Shown here: positions 43,677 to 55,382 of the stretch, piece by piece
Layout: each line of letters begins with the position of its first letter
Numbering within the stretch: the stretch's first letter is position 1
Assembly: GCA_015179045.1 (NCBI GenBank)
Contig: WHUZ01000005.1
Location: forward strand, 496,001 to 560,000
DNA length: 64,000 nucleotides
Origin: Kalaharituber pfeilii
Lineage: Eukaryota > Ascomycota > Pezizomycetes > Pezizales > Pezizaceae
Direction of reading: 5' to 3'
Program-made: the position numbers and the translations under genes
Notes under the pieces: generated by a model
Told to the model about the DNA's origin: nothing
Seen by the model: only the letters and a program-made list of their open reading frames with translations
The model's database searches: none

Positions 43677-44990
43677 ATGAAATCATTATGGGCTTACGCG
43701 ACCTTTGCCTCGTCATTGGCCATACAAACAGCTAACGCGATATATTTCGTTCCCGGGCCCGTTATTCCTGGTGGCTTAGACCAATGGAAGCCGGTCGGGA
43801 AGCCGAATGCCGATGCGGCAGCCAAGTTTCGCCGGCAGGAGTCTTCTGTTGTGACGACCACTGAGACTACCGGGACGGACACCTTAAGCTCAGCGGTATC
43901 GGCAACTGAGACGGGGACTACGGAGGCTACACAAACTGCGACTAGCACTGGCACAACTACAGATACCGAGGCCTCCGTGAGCACTACCGAGACCGGAACG
44001 GTAACAGAGACAGGATCTAGCACCGACTTTGAAACGTCGACTAGAGTAACAACTACTGCGACAGGCCCTTCTCCATGGATCTCCCTTGGTCCTGAGGGTT
44101 CTCCGGTCACAATTACTCCCGTTGTGACCACAAACGCGGACGGAATGACTACCACACTGGACTCAGCTCCATCTGGTGCGACTCTTGTTGACCACGATAA
44201 AGACGACTCTACCCACCGTGTCAACTTTCAGTGTTCCGCAGCCAACTATCAGAAGGATTCAAACGGCGTTGCAAAATGGAAACCATTCTGCATGCCTCAC
44301 AATGGCACAACTTGGAGAGTAGATGAAAAGGGTGGCAGTGGAATCTACTACGTGACCTGGAATACAGAAGAATTCGATCCTAAGGAGAAACTCTACATTA
44401 CGCTACTATATTACAATCGCACAGAGGAAGACGGAGCCGAGGGGATTTGGAGTGAGAAGCTTGACGCAGGGTTGGGCGGCACAGATGTGTCTCCACAATC
44501 AAAATGGCTTGAGGATGCTAAAGACGAAACCGCAGTGGTATATTTCCACTTGCAAAGTGCTAGTGGGAAATTTGACGGTCCCATGATTGAGGTGACAACT
44601 AAGCCTCCTCCACCACCAGTGGACACTACCAGGCCCCCAGTAAGCAACTTTGGCCTCACAATTGGAATACCAGTGATAGTCGTTTTTGTTATTGGAATGC
44701 TCCTGGGAACACACTTCTGCATGCGCGAACAGCGCAAGATTGGGCCTATCCGTATTGGTGGGGTGAGGGGTCGTGGGGGGTACGGGGTCGGAAGAAGCAG
44801 AAGGCAACGGCTGAAGGGCTCTTCCGCGGCGCCCTTTAAGCATGATGATGTCCCAATAACACCAGATACACCTATTCCACATCGCAATAGTGGCGCAGAT
44901 TGGGAATTGACGGATGTCCAAGGAGGTAGGGCACGAGGGTATGATGACGATGCAACAGTGTACCGTGACGATCCAAGGGTCATACACTGA
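43677..44990 (+). CDS. Psg1-like single-pass membrane protein of the secretory pathway
   Basis: A single exon of 437 aa from ATG 43677; a GTG 18 nt upstream is ignored. Residues 1-24 form a signal peptide (MKSLWAYATFASSLAIQTANA). A Thr/Ser/Glu-rich mucin-like stretch at about 55-130 follows. Next comes a lumenal domain with KPFCMPHNGTTWRV and YYVTWNTEEF, the pattern of yeast Psg1 (YKL077W) and relatives. A Pro-rich linker leads to a membrane helix at about 325-347 and a basic, Gly/Arg-rich cytosolic tail. Yeast Psg1 stabilises the proton pump Pma1 in the Golgi; the same role here is inference. Several N-glycosylation sites (NGT, NRT) are present. Confidence 0.82.
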   Translation: MKSLWAYATFASSLAIQTANAIYFVPGPVIPGGLDQWKPVGKPNADAAAKFRRQESSVVTTTETTGTDTLSSAVSATETGTTEATQTATSTGTTTDTEASVSTTETGTVTETGSSTDFETSTRVTTTATGPSPWISLGPEGSPVTITPVVTTNADGMTTTLDSAPSGATLVDHDKDDSTHRVNFQCSAANYQKDSNGVAKWKPFCMPHNGTTWRVDEKGGSGIYYVTWNTEEFDPKEKLYITLLYYNRTEEDGAEGIWSEKLDAGLGGTDVSPQSKWLEDAKDETAVVYFHLQSASGKFDGPMIEVTTKPPPPPVDTTRPPVSNFGLTIGIPVIVVFVIGMLLGTHFCMREQRKIGPIRIGGVRGRGGYGVGRSRRQRLKGSSAAPFKHDDVPITPDTPIPHRNSGADWELTDVQGGRARGYDDDATVYRDDPRVIH

Positions 44991-45086
44991 TAGGGTTTGA
45001 ATTTTTACCGACAGCCTCTGCCAAGGCCCAGAAGATAGAAGGAAAGGAAGAAAATAGGGGAGTATCGATATATCATTTAGGAAGGC

Positions 45087-45120
<34 letters not shown>

Positions 45121-46003
45121 AGCGTGCAGCCTAATGAGAAGTGAATAAGCTTGATGCTTCTTTCTTTCGTGCCTTGCTATGTTTGCTTTTGCGGGGTTAA
45201 GTGATACGCAGATGCTTGCCTTCCGGTCTCTTTTCTGAAAATCTTGCCTAATTCATGTTTTCGTGCGTCCGAGTTATGAAATGATGGTAGATTAGTCTCG
45301 TGGTTGTAAAAGAGAAATTGGGATCTTAATCACTGTGAGGAACGGAAGGGGGGAGGACGCATGCAGAGTATTTTAGGAAGGACCAAGAATTGAAGGTAGG
45401 GGCCGGGCTAAGGAGTTAATACAGAATTATTTTCAGCTTTGTTATACGTATCATAGTTCTAGACGTGATGTCAACCGGCAGCGGATGTAATTAATTAAGG
45501 AAGCCCTGGCCAGCCTCACCAACCAGATCAGGCACAGTCAACGCCCCATGTGTTAGTAAACAGAATGCGGTCTGGACTGTCACATGCCGCGATTTTGGCG
45601 GCTTCCGTCGGCAACGCGCCACGTACATATCATACCCCGGAGACGGCTGGGCCTTGGCGCTCGGGACGGACGTAGTGTGGGGATGGGGCACCTGCTTATG
45701 GCCGACTGTTGCCCGGGGTTAGGTCCTCTGGGCTCTGTTATCGAGGATTCCCAGCCTTCTTCGCTCCTTCTCTGTCTTGGGGCCGCTTGTCTCTGATACA
45801 CGCTCCTCACTCGTTCCTATTCCTTCCCCGTTACATACGCACACGCAAGAGCGCGAGTCCACGTGGTGGCATTGTGGCACTGCGGCACCTGAGTGGCCCC
45901 CGCCACATTTGGGTCTCCCTCCCACCCAGCGTTGTCACTACCGCTTTAGGAGAAGAATAAGAGGCTTCCTCCAGCCAAAGGCGCATAGCTCATTCACCTC
46001 ATC
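44991..46003. other. Intergenic stretch with 32-A run and acad promoter
   Basis: A run of 32 A residues lies at 45088-45119 and is not preceded by the LINE signature. Sequence from about 45700 to 46000 is CT-rich and is the likely promoter and leader of the acyl-CoA dehydrogenase gene. Confidence 0.55.
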
Positions 46004-47577
46004 ATGTCTCTTCGCATTCTGCCCCGCCGTCTCCTCCCTCTCACGGCCCGCCGTGCAACTTCCCTCATTCCTTCACGCCCGTTGCGCCCCTCTTTCGTCG
46101 TGGGCACGCCCCGCCGCTTCTTCTCCGATGATTTGTCCTCACCCACGCCTCTTCCCATCTTTCACCTGAGCGAAACGGAGCAGATGCTCCAGGAGACCGT
46201 TGCCCGATTCGCCAACGACATGATACTCCCTAAAGTGCGAGAGATGGACGAGAAGGAGACCATGGACGAAAGTATTATCGAGGGGTTGTTTGAGAACGGG
46301 TTTATGGGCGTTGAAGTCCCGGATGAGTATGGTGGTGCCGGGATGGGTTTTGGGGCTGCAATCGTTGCCATTGAGGAGTTGGCGAAGGTTGATCCGAGTG
46401 TTTCGGTCCTTTGTGATGTTCACGTATGATTTCCCCCAACGACCGCCCTTGATACTTTCCGCCGGTCCCTTCTCCCACAATATCCCAACGCTAACTTTGA
46501 ATTGCCATAGAATACTCTTGTCAATACCGCCTTCCTCAAATGGGGCTCTTCCGATCTCAAGAAGACATTCCTCCCTCAACTCGCTACCGAATCTGTCGGC
46601 TCTTTCTGCCTCTCCGAGCCAGCTTCTGGCTCTGACGCCTTCGCCATGCTTACCACTGCCGTCCCCTCCGATCCAGCTTCCTCCGCCGACCCTTCACACT
46701 ACACCATTAACGGCTCCAAATGCTGGATCACTAATGCCGGCCACTCTAAGATTTTCCTTGTATTTGCCCAAACCAACCCCTCACTCCCTGCAAACCAGCG
46801 TCACAAGGGCATCACCTGCTTTGTCGTTCCACGAGACACCCCCGGCTTCGCCATCTCCAAGAAGGAAAAGAAGCTCGGCATCCGCGCGTCCTCTACCTGC
46901 GTTATCACCTTCGACGACGTTAGGGTCCCGCGGGAGAACATCCTCGGTAACGTCGGGGAGGGTTACAAGATCGCCATGGGGCTCCTCAACGAAGGTCGTG
47001 TAGGTATCGGCGCGCAGATGATCGGTCTTGCTCAGGGGGCATGGGAGGCAGGTGCGAAATATGTCTGGCAGGAACGCAAGCAGTTTGGGAGGTACATTGG
47101 CGAGTTTCAGGGCCTTGCTTTCCAGGTTGCGGAGGCGAGGACGGAGATTGAGGCTGCCAGAGCCTTAGTCTACAATGCCATGAGGACGAAAGAGGCACTG
47201 GACAGGTTGAAGGAGGCAGGCGAGGACGTCACGTCCGGTACTGGCGGGGCCGGGGCGCCAGCGGGAGGCAAGCAAGGGGAGTTTGTGATGCAGGCAGCAA
47301 TGGCAAAGTTATATGCTAGCAATGTTGCACAGAAAGTCAGCGGGGCGGCGATTGAGTGGATGGGAGGAATGGGGTTTGTCAGGGACGGACTGGCGGAGAA
47401 GTTTTGGAGAGATAGCAAGATTGGGGCTATCTATGAGGGCGTGAGTATTTTCAGTTTCGAGTGTTGGGGATTGGGAATCTGGTAAGATCACGTGCTGACT
47501 TTAGTGGTTTTGTTTAGACGAGTAATATCCAGCTACAGACGATCGCGAAGCTCCTGCAGAAGGCGCATGCGCAGTAG
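46004..47577 (+). CDS. Short/branched-chain acyl-CoA dehydrogenase, mitochondrial
   Basis: Exons 46004-46423, 46511-47440 and 47518-47577; introns of 87 and 77 nt. The product is 469 aa. Residues 1-35 are an Arg/Ser/Leu-rich amphipathic presequence (MSLRILPRRLLPLTARR). The body shows GGAGMGFGAAIVAIEELAKVDPSV, VDVH-like CDVHNTLVNT and the FAD-binding SEPASGSDAF. ITNAGHSKIFLVFAQT, GIRASSTC and the C-terminal IYEGTSNIQLQTIAK follow. E449 of YEG is the expected catalytic base, and the second intron falls between its Gly and Thr. The pattern fits ACADSB, which oxidises 2-methylbutyryl-CoA and related short branched acyl-CoAs in isoleucine/valine breakdown. An 18-residue Gly/Ala-rich insert (GTGGAGAPAGG) in the C-terminal helical domain is unusual. 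Confidence 0.92.
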
Positions 47578-48346
47578 TTTCGATGTCAGTATGAAATCTA
47601 CTCGTATGTAGAGGAGCGTTTGGTTGCGCATGAAAGTAGTACTTGCGAGGTCCGCTAGAGTGTGTATGTCGCAACTAGCTGCTCCAGTTACAGGTAATCA
47701 GCATGCATCAGTGGGGCGGCAGTATACCGTTTTGGTACCTATGTTGTGTTCCTTGCGGGGTGTTTGCTCTTGTGCATTACTCTGTTTTGGTGTGTGTATT
47801 GGATATGGAAAGATTAGGTGTAGAGTATAAATTTTTGTATGTATGTATGGATGTATGGATGGATGGATGGATGTGTATATGTATGTCTGTGATTTGTATA
47901 GAAAAAAAGGTCATATCACATAATCTTGGGGATTCCGCTGCACTGGTATTGTACACTCACTATAGGATTGGATAATACTCAAATATCAAATTCACAAATC
48001 ATGAACATCGAAGATAACAGCCATTGAAAGTAGAAGTCTTATAGCAAAACATGTGTACATTATATCTCCTATTATCTAACCTATACTGTAACTACGATTT
48101 TATTCAACTAGTCAACGATAGATCTCGTTCCGCTGTTCTTGTATAGATCTAAATCTAGAAACATGGAAAGGTGGTGATAAAATACACAGGAAAAGTATTT
48201 ACCGTCGAAGTGAAGTCCGGGATTACAATAGACCTAAGAGCAGCAGCGAAGAAACCTATCCCAAATCCTGCCGGCAGGATCTAATAACACCACTAAACGC
48301 CCGGTTTTTAAGCGAAGTCTCCCACACTCAAGCACAAATATGCCCC
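47578..48346. other. Convergent intergenic region
   Basis: Lies between the 3' ends of the acyl-CoA dehydrogenase (+) and SPRY (-) genes. Contains the tetranucleotide repeat listed separately; otherwise no gene. Confidence 0.6.
47836..47880 (+). repeat. (ATGT/ATGG)n tetranucleotide repeat
   Basis: About eleven TATG and GATG units in tandem, downstream of the acyl-CoA dehydrogenase gene. Confidence 0.8.
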
Positions 48347-49552
48347 TCACTTTCCCGTCCACATTTCCCCCGGCGCTTCCACCCCCATTACGATCTTCCA
48401 TGCCTCGTCCCTACTCCAAATTCTCACCGCGACCTCCGTCCCTCTGCCCCCCGCGACTCCTACAGCCGCAAATACGTCCCTCTCCCCCAAGAACCCCGGC
48501 TTTGGATCCATCCTCCCTATCTCCAGTTCTTCTCTGACAAACCAGCCGCCTGCCCTCCCCCCGTTCCGGAAGAACAGTACCTCAGTATTCACGCCGCCGC
48601 CGGGAATAGAATCGGAGACCCGCATGACGAGTGCGAGTGCGAGGGTCTCGCCTTGCTGGAAGGGTCGCGTGAATTGGATGCCACCGTAGCCGTCGTTGCA
48701 GTACCGCCTGCCGTCGTCGCTGTGGATAGCGAGACTGCCCCGATGCCATCCTGGAAGCCGGAATAGAGGGTAGGGGACGCAGGCAAGGCCAAGGGCAACA
48801 GTTGTTTTGCCGTCGAGCGGAAGGGCGTTCAGAGATATTTCGTAGCCGAACACAGTCGGTGTTGACCGGGTGGGTTGATGGTATCGGGCAAGGTACAGAG
48901 GCGCCTGCGATAGGACTGTTGCGTCCGGACATCGCTTCTTTACGATCTGTATAATGCTGGTGTTGTTGGTGTGTGGTGCGGATGGAATGACGGAGACATG
49001 CTTGAGGGGCGAGTCCGGGCCCATGCAAATGTCCCCTCGGGAGATGTTCGTTAAAGCCTCGGGCCAGACGCTAACAAGCGGGGCAGCGAGAGGGTGGCAG
49101 GTGCAGAAGTAGGAACCGGCAGCATAGTCACAGCTAGAGGCATTCCCGGCTGGAGATGAGAAATTGGAGATCGCGGGAGGTGGTCGGTCGTACACGGAAT
49201 TGAAGGAGGGTCTTGGACTGGGAGCCTGAAGAAAGGTAGTCGGCTCTGGGGTATATGCTGGTGGGGGTTCATCGGGGATTGTGTCTTGCTGTTGCGGTAG
49301 GGAAGGTCGTTTGCTGCTAGGGCTGTAGGAGCGAGGAGGCTCGCAAGACGCTGGTCGGGGAGGTGTAAGGTAATATCCACTCTCGGAAGAATTTGACACT
49401 CCAACTCCATAATGCTGGCCATATCGTGATTGGGGTTCAGGTGAGAGACGTGTAGGATCTGCTATCGAGTGTCTGTTTGAATAACCGAACTTTTGGTAGC
49501 TATTTGATTCCTCCTTATTGTGTTGGCTTCTTAACCGTCTGAACCACGACAT
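48347..49552 (-). CDS. SPRY-domain protein with PPAY motif
   Basis: A single exon of 401 aa from ATG 49552 (MSWFRRLRSQ). Residues 20-140 are Pro/Ser/Tyr-rich and disordered and include PPAY at 97-100, a consensus ligand for the WW domains of Rsp5/Nedd4 ubiquitin ligases. Residues about 150-400 contain a SPRY-like fold: VFGYEISL, VALGLACVPYPLFRLPGWHRGSLAIHSDDGRRY, GDGYGG-type turn, GETLALALV, VLFFRNGG, then FAAVGV. The LPGWHRGSLAIHSDDG block is the hallmark of fungal SPRY proteins such as Ssh4/Ear1. Those yeast proteins are Rsp5 adaptors in endosomal sorting and carry a membrane segment. None is visible here, so an adaptor role is an inference from the PPAY plus SPRY pairing. Confidence 0.82.
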   Translation of the reverse strand: MSWFRRLRSQHNKEESNSYQKFGYSNRHSIADPTRLSPEPQSRYGQHYGVGVSNSSESGYYLTPPRPASCEPPRSYSPSSKRPSLPQQQDTIPDEPPPAYTPEPTTFLQAPSPRPSFNSVYDRPPPAISNFSSPAGNASSCDYAAGSYFCTCHPLAAPLVSVWPEALTNISRGDICMGPDSPLKHVSVIPSAPHTNNTSIIQIVKKRCPDATVLSQAPLYLARYHQPTRSTPTVFGYEISLNALPLDGKTTVALGLACVPYPLFRLPGWHRGSLAIHSDDGRRYCNDGYGGIQFTRPFQQGETLALALVMRVSDSIPGGGVNTEVLFFRNGGRAGGWFVREELEIGRMDPKPGFLGERDVFAAVGVAGGRGTEVAVRIWSRDEAWKIVMGVEAPGEMWTGK

Positions 49553-52500
49553 TTTATCTTCCTCACTTCTTAATTCCCTTCTAGATGTCCAGTCCAACTC
49601 TTAACAATGAAATAATATGTAACAAGTTTCTGTAACCGTCTGATTATTCCTTGGCTCGTAAAACCCAAATTTGGTGACACGAAAATATCTGGTATATATT
49701 GTAGAAAAGTTATGACAATCATCGCTGAAGGAGAAATGATGAGACATATATACCACCAATATTGTTCTAGAAACTCTGGTACCGCCTTGCATTGACTCCG
49801 CAACATAACCGGCGCCACAGGTGATCCTAATAAAGTTTTGTCTATCCAACAATTTTCCGTTTTCTAGCGCGGGAAGGAAATTTACGAACCGAGTTCCCAA
49901 AAAGAAAAAGAGCTCTCAAAAATCTCACAAACATACGACTAGCTCTGGATGTCATAGTGCGCAGCATGCGTGATTGGAGGCGCGACTACCAGAAAAGCAG
50001 CATGGCGCAGCACAACGTCCTGACCATTTCCCCGGCAGAATTATAACAAGTTGATGATAGCAAGGAGGACAAAGGGGGAAAAAAATAAATAAATAATAAA
50101 ACTAAAATAATAATATAAAAAAAGACACTGAGCTCCATCATAAGTGAGTTCTGCCGTATCTACACAGCCTTGAGAGGTGCGGTTTGCGTAGCACATGGCC
50201 CCCAATCGAGTGCGGGAAGCTTAGCCGAAGCCTCAAGAAGTCTAGTCTAAGGTTGCTTCGCTCGAATTGAGGTGGTACAAGCCCCTTGATGCTTGGTTCA
50301 TTGCTTAATTTATGTACGGTTTGAAAGCGGTTGGGAGTTAGTATAAGCTCTCTGCCGAAAGTGCACGCGCTCAAAGTGGTTGTAGCACCAGGTGGGGGAA
50401 TGTTGCAAACCTGGATTTGCTTAAGCACATAATCAAGGAGTTGTTACCCTGAGAGAATTGGGTCTGCCTCGTCAGGCGCATTCTGCCAAGATACTTTCGA
50501 ACCCGAACGGAAAGTCTGGCTAAATAATGAGAGCGGTCATGGGTTTCTTACCGGTGTCGTGATTCTTAAGAGGCGCATATCCCCAGGAATGCCTTCTCGT
50601 TCAAGCCTTGATCATTGAGATGCATTGTGTAAATGTACTACATCTCGAGGGATTTAGTTATGTTTGTCTGCAGGTGGCACGTGGCATGGTTCGCGTCAGT
50701 CCGTAGATGTACGTGATTTGTGCGTGCTGATGGTGAAGTGCACACCGCATGACCTATCATGTGGAGTATCTCCAGGCCGAAGCCATGTTGCCTAAGTACA
50801 GTAAAGTTGAGTTCCTATCTTGACTTATAATTTAGTCTTGCACAAGTCCCTGATACCTCTGAGATGTCCAAAAGACGTAAACTTGAGTTTCCATGGTGAA
50901 TCAGACAACCATACCCAAGATCAGCGTATCGTGAAAGCTTGCGATGAGATGTACTTTCCCCACTTCTTCATTGTGGCATGAGTACTCTGGAACCGGTACC
51001 CGAGCCAGCAGAACTGGACTAACTTGTTGGCCAAGGCCCTCACCACTTATTACAACTATCCAAATTAAAGTCCATATCTGGGCATAGATTTTGTGCACAG
51101 AGCCTCGAGAGTTGAAAATGAGATCATCATTTTGCTGTAGTGTTGATATCTCTTAGCCTCCTCTGCATTCCTATCAACAGGCTATGTCTGCATTTAAGAT
51201 ACTCACCTAGGTGGCCCTAAGCCAATGTGTCGCCTATCTTCGTTAGGAATAGTGAATGAACTTACTCGTCGTATGTATCTTACGGTCACAATGACGCAAA
51301 TTCCGCCTAGAGAGCTAGAAAGGTGACTGTTTGCCAAATTTTATGCTTTGTTTACCTTGTAGGATAGAGCAGCCCCAGGTTGTAAGGCACAGTTCGTATA
51401 AATTTTAAAACTTCAACGATCGCATTGTTGAACTTGATTAGACATCTGATAGCTTTGGAGGCCAACTCATGGAGATGTATATTGCGATTGTATGATAGCT
51501 TGCTAATGCATGGAGCTAGCTGACAACCACCTGTTGCTATATTATTATCAGCATTTCGCAGCCAAATGAAGGAAAAAATAATGGTCAGAATAGGCAGACT
51601 CGAGGTTACATTTTTGAAAAGTTTGCAATTGAGCAGGGCTAACTTGTCAACCCTACAAGGCGCCCCAACTAGCCAAACTGGCGAAATTGTACCACCTTCA
51701 TTTACGCCCAATGTTCAAAATAAGCAATTGGGCGGACTCCTGGAAGCGCTATCGATATTGTTTTTGTTCATTGGAGATGCATCTGAGTTCATGCTCTGGA
51801 CTGTAAAAATGATGAGTAGAATGGTAGGAGTAAGATGAGAGAGGTGGCTCCACCTTCTGCTACCCAAGCTGCATGTGTCAATTTGGTTTTCTACTTGACC
51901 TGACGTACTTATTGATCGCGTTGCACTACCTGTCACAGAACACCACGTAGCAGTTGTACCATCGCTACACCTCCTCAAAGCTTTTGTGAATGTGACGATA
52001 TATTGAAAGCATAATTCGGCTGACAAGAAGGGATGATCACATTAATTTTGCGTTTAACTGAACAACGCCCTTGTCAATCTCAGTATTGTCTAGACAAGAC
52101 TCCGCTGCACATACGCAAGTATATTCAATGTCACGTAGGGCAAGCAAACTTGAAGAATCGGATCAAGAGTGTGTGCTTACTGACTACTTACGCAAGTGTG
52201 CTTTCAATGTTTTATACCCGATATCAGCAGGACTTGCTGACAGCGAAAAGAAGAGTGAAATTCCGCAGCTAGGGAGAACTTTCGCTTGAGAATTATGCAG
52301 GCTTAGGTGTTTTTAAGCTTCGTTTCTTAGGTTGCTGGTTTGTCTGCTGACAACGGCGTCCTGAACGGTTCATGCGAATCAACATCCTGAGCCGAGCCTT
52401 ATAAATCATAAAAGGCTCTTATGACTCTTATTCAATATCAAGATATAAAATTCCTAAAGGCCGGTCCAATCGGCTTCCAAATAACAATGCCTCCGCAAAC

Positions 52501-53495
52501 CATGCAGTGCATGTGTAACCTTTCAAACAAGTTGCACCTCTATGGTGTAATTGAACCATGCTAACAACTTAGTTATTTGATATGACTACCCAACACATAT
52601 GTCAATGGAGGATAAGACACCGACCCACCTTACTATTTTGTATGGCTAAAGTTGCCGTGTTCGGACTTTGACGTAAGACGGGCACCCAAGATTTATTTTT
52701 GGCCTTCTTATGGGCAGGAATAACGGGTTTTGAATTTGATACCTGCATAACAGCCAGAGCCACCTTTCGATTAACTCAAAAGACTTCGAGAGCGACTCCA
52801 GATATCAGATTGTAAAAGTCGAATGTCATTGACATTTCTGGTCCGGTATGTAACTTTCACCGGCAATTTCGCCCGCTCAATATGGGATATGTCGTCAGTA
52901 GGATCTACATGACCGAATACCCAACGGATCAGGATTATGCACTTATTACGGCGCACATACGTATAGAATACATACCATCTTTGATTGACACAGTCCAATT
53001 GTTACTGAGAGACGAAAGTATTCATATATAGTCAAAGTTGACCTGAACCCATTTTTCCTACTGCAATATCACAGCACCAAGAGCCTGAGAAGCTGGAACC
53101 TTGTAGGTAGCATAGATCGATAGAGAATCCTAGAGCTATCTAGCAGTATAAATATCATTGGTGCTGGTACTGTGCTTGAGCGGAAATTTGTTTAACGAAA
53201 TCATCCAAGACAACTTTGAATACCCTTTTGGTGTTTAAGAGAGATCGATGGAGAATGTGAAAACTTGGGAATAAGGCAAACTTAAATTCAACCTTTCAGA
53301 AGGCGAAGAATATGGAAATCTATCTAGCTTTAGACGGTAATTGGCCCGACACGTCTTGGCAGCGGCTTTTTTGATTGTTTTGTACTCCGCAGTCTCTCCA
53401 GCTGCATGTTGCCGAGATTACAGCTGCATGACGGAGATCAGTTTATATGGTTTTGGATTTTTAGAGTATAGACGGAATGACCTGTGCGAACAATG
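49553..53495. other. Gene-free stretch
   Basis: No frame with family resemblance or splice structure on either strand. A short A/T-only patch at 50075-50125 is the only compositional oddity. Confidence 0.45.
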
Positions 53496-53497
53496 TA

Positions 53498-53926
53498 CAG
53501 TTATACCTTGCTATACCGGACGACCCTTGACACAAAAATTAGCTATACCGGACACCCCGTTAATCCAGACCGGACAACAATACTGTAGACTTTTAAATTC
53601 AAATTACATACAAACTAACTAGCTGAACCAGATGAAGGCCTCAACCATGAAGCTTATTGTACCTTCTGTGTGTTATAGTGGTATTATTGAAGTATTCTCA
53701 ATATCTTGAATTCAATGTTGAAAGTTCTGTAATATCTTGGGAGATTGAGAAGAGAATACCCCGCTGGAATACCAGTCTCCAGGCATATTATTGTATCTCT
53801 CAATTGGCTTACTAAGTTCTTTACTCCCCTGGCATGCACCCCTGCAAAATTTGTCATACCGGACGCTAGGTTAAACCGGACAGAAAGTGTTGGATTTTGG
53901 TCGTCTGGTATAGCAAGGTGTAACTG
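53498..53926. mobile_element. Non-autonomous Fot1/pogo-like element (429 bp, MITE)
   Basis: Terminal inverted repeats of about 30 bp begin CAGTTATACCTTGCTATACC at the left. The right end read in reverse is CAGTTACACCTTGCTATACC. TA dinucleotides flank both ends (53496-53497, 53927-53928), as expected for the Tc1/mariner-pogo superfamily. Variants of the word CTATACCGGAC recur near both ends (for example 53512, 53542, 53856), which may be transposase-binding sites. The interior has no transposase, so it would need one supplied in trans. Confidence 0.8.
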
Positions 53927-53928
53927 TA

Positions 53929-54375
53929 AGTACTCCTTGGCGAAACCAAACTTGGATTCATCTCTGAAGCTAGCCTCAGACCAGGAGCTTAGTGCTAGGA
54001 TTTCTACTAGATACATTATTCATTGTCTGGGGCTATGTACCAGTATCATACCTGCCTGCGGAAGTAAAACGTGGGTAACACTGCCTTCCGGTCAACGCAT
54101 GAGCTAGTGATCCAAACTGCACGTAAATAATGATCAAACCTAGACATGATGTGAGTCGAACAGGATTGACGATTGAAAACATAATGTAAGAGAAGACTGT
54201 CGAGACAGTTGTATTCCTTATTCCCTCCGTCTCAGAGCTTTGTACTCTCGAGGTCTGGCTGAAGCTCTTGGAGGGAAGTATGTCTCGACTACACCAGTAA
54301 ATACTTACTGTACATGTGTCCAAAGGGGAATAGCCTTTCGAAGGCCAGTTACCTGCCTTACACATACCATTAGAC
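53929..54375. other. Gene-free spacer
   Basis: No supported gene or element. Confidence 0.45.
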
Positions 54376-54810
54376 AGGTTTTATACAAACCCTAAAATTT
54401 GCGGGTAACTTAATTAGTAATCATGCTTAAACCCTGAGAGTGCGTCAGGTTTTGTAAGTTAGCCTGAAAACTCAGGAATTAACTACCGGTACACTACAAA
54501 CGTTGTGATGTAGGTTGTGGTGAACTAGTCGCTGAATTGACAACTGGAGAAGTCCGTGGAGGGTGCCCACAACGTCGTACAAGGATAGATTTTCTTGAGT
54601 AGATAGAGGAGTGCTTTGGCTCATTTTTCGTGTTTATTGGATGTAAATATCTTTAGAATTGAGTGTTGTGGGAATTCTACAATCTTAAGGGCCATTTTTC
54701 CGGATTTCGGAAGGGAAATTTTCAGGACTTGGTATAAATATACACGTTGTTGCTAAGGCAATGTATTTTTTTCCCAAACCCTGAAAAAAGTTCGGGGGTT
54801 TATAAAACCT
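54376..54810. mobile_element. Possible small inverted-repeat element (435 bp)
   Basis: The left end reads AGGTTTTATACAAACCC. The right end in reverse reads AGGTTTTATAAACCCCC. The first ten bases are identical and similarity continues with gaps for about 30 bp. No clear target-site duplication, and no coding capacity. This could be a decayed MITE or a chance pairing of AT-rich sequence. Confidence 0.35.
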
Positions 54811-55382
54811 CTCTATTGGCCTGTTTCCAGTCTAGTCCAAGAATCGCCTTTGCTGAAGTCTATTGAACGACTTTTGATACCTTAGGATCGCCAATTCAAG
54901 ATGGCCAATTGCCTGCAATGCTGTATTGTGAGCATAAACCCCTAGCCATACGCTGCTATTGGATTTCACTTGCTGTATTTACAAACATACCGTATATTTA
55001 TAGTTTGTTAAAACTGGCATGAGCGTTGCTAAATGGAACAAAGCAGAATGTCACCCATGTGGATTTAGGTGTTGTAGAGGCTCGAAGGCTGATCCATGCC
55101 ATCTCATGCCATCTAATACGTCAGCCTTGAAATCAAAGACGGCGAGCGGAAGATTCCTCCGGGTCAGCCTGTCAGCCGCATTGGCTGCGGCATCGTCGTT
55201 GATGTTACGAACAAGCAGTCAGCGGAGATATAAGGTCGGATTTCCACTCCCAACAGCGCCGCAAGTTAACTGTGCGAATCTATCTATCTGGAACCATCAG
55301 TAGTAATTGTGGATACGTATTCCCCATTCCTTCATCCTTAGCGCGAATTGATCAACTGCTCGTATTTTTTTTCCTTCCAATT
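54811..55382 (+). promoter_or_regulatory. 5' flank of the beta-lactamase-fold gene
   Basis: AT-rich upstream DNA. The frame stays open from 55272, but the signal peptide begins at the ATG at 55383. Confidence 0.45.

Noticed and set aside
45088..45119. 32-A run as another LINE tail
   Set aside because: The upstream bases lack the CTCGCCATAG/hairpin signature and no flanking direct repeat was found.
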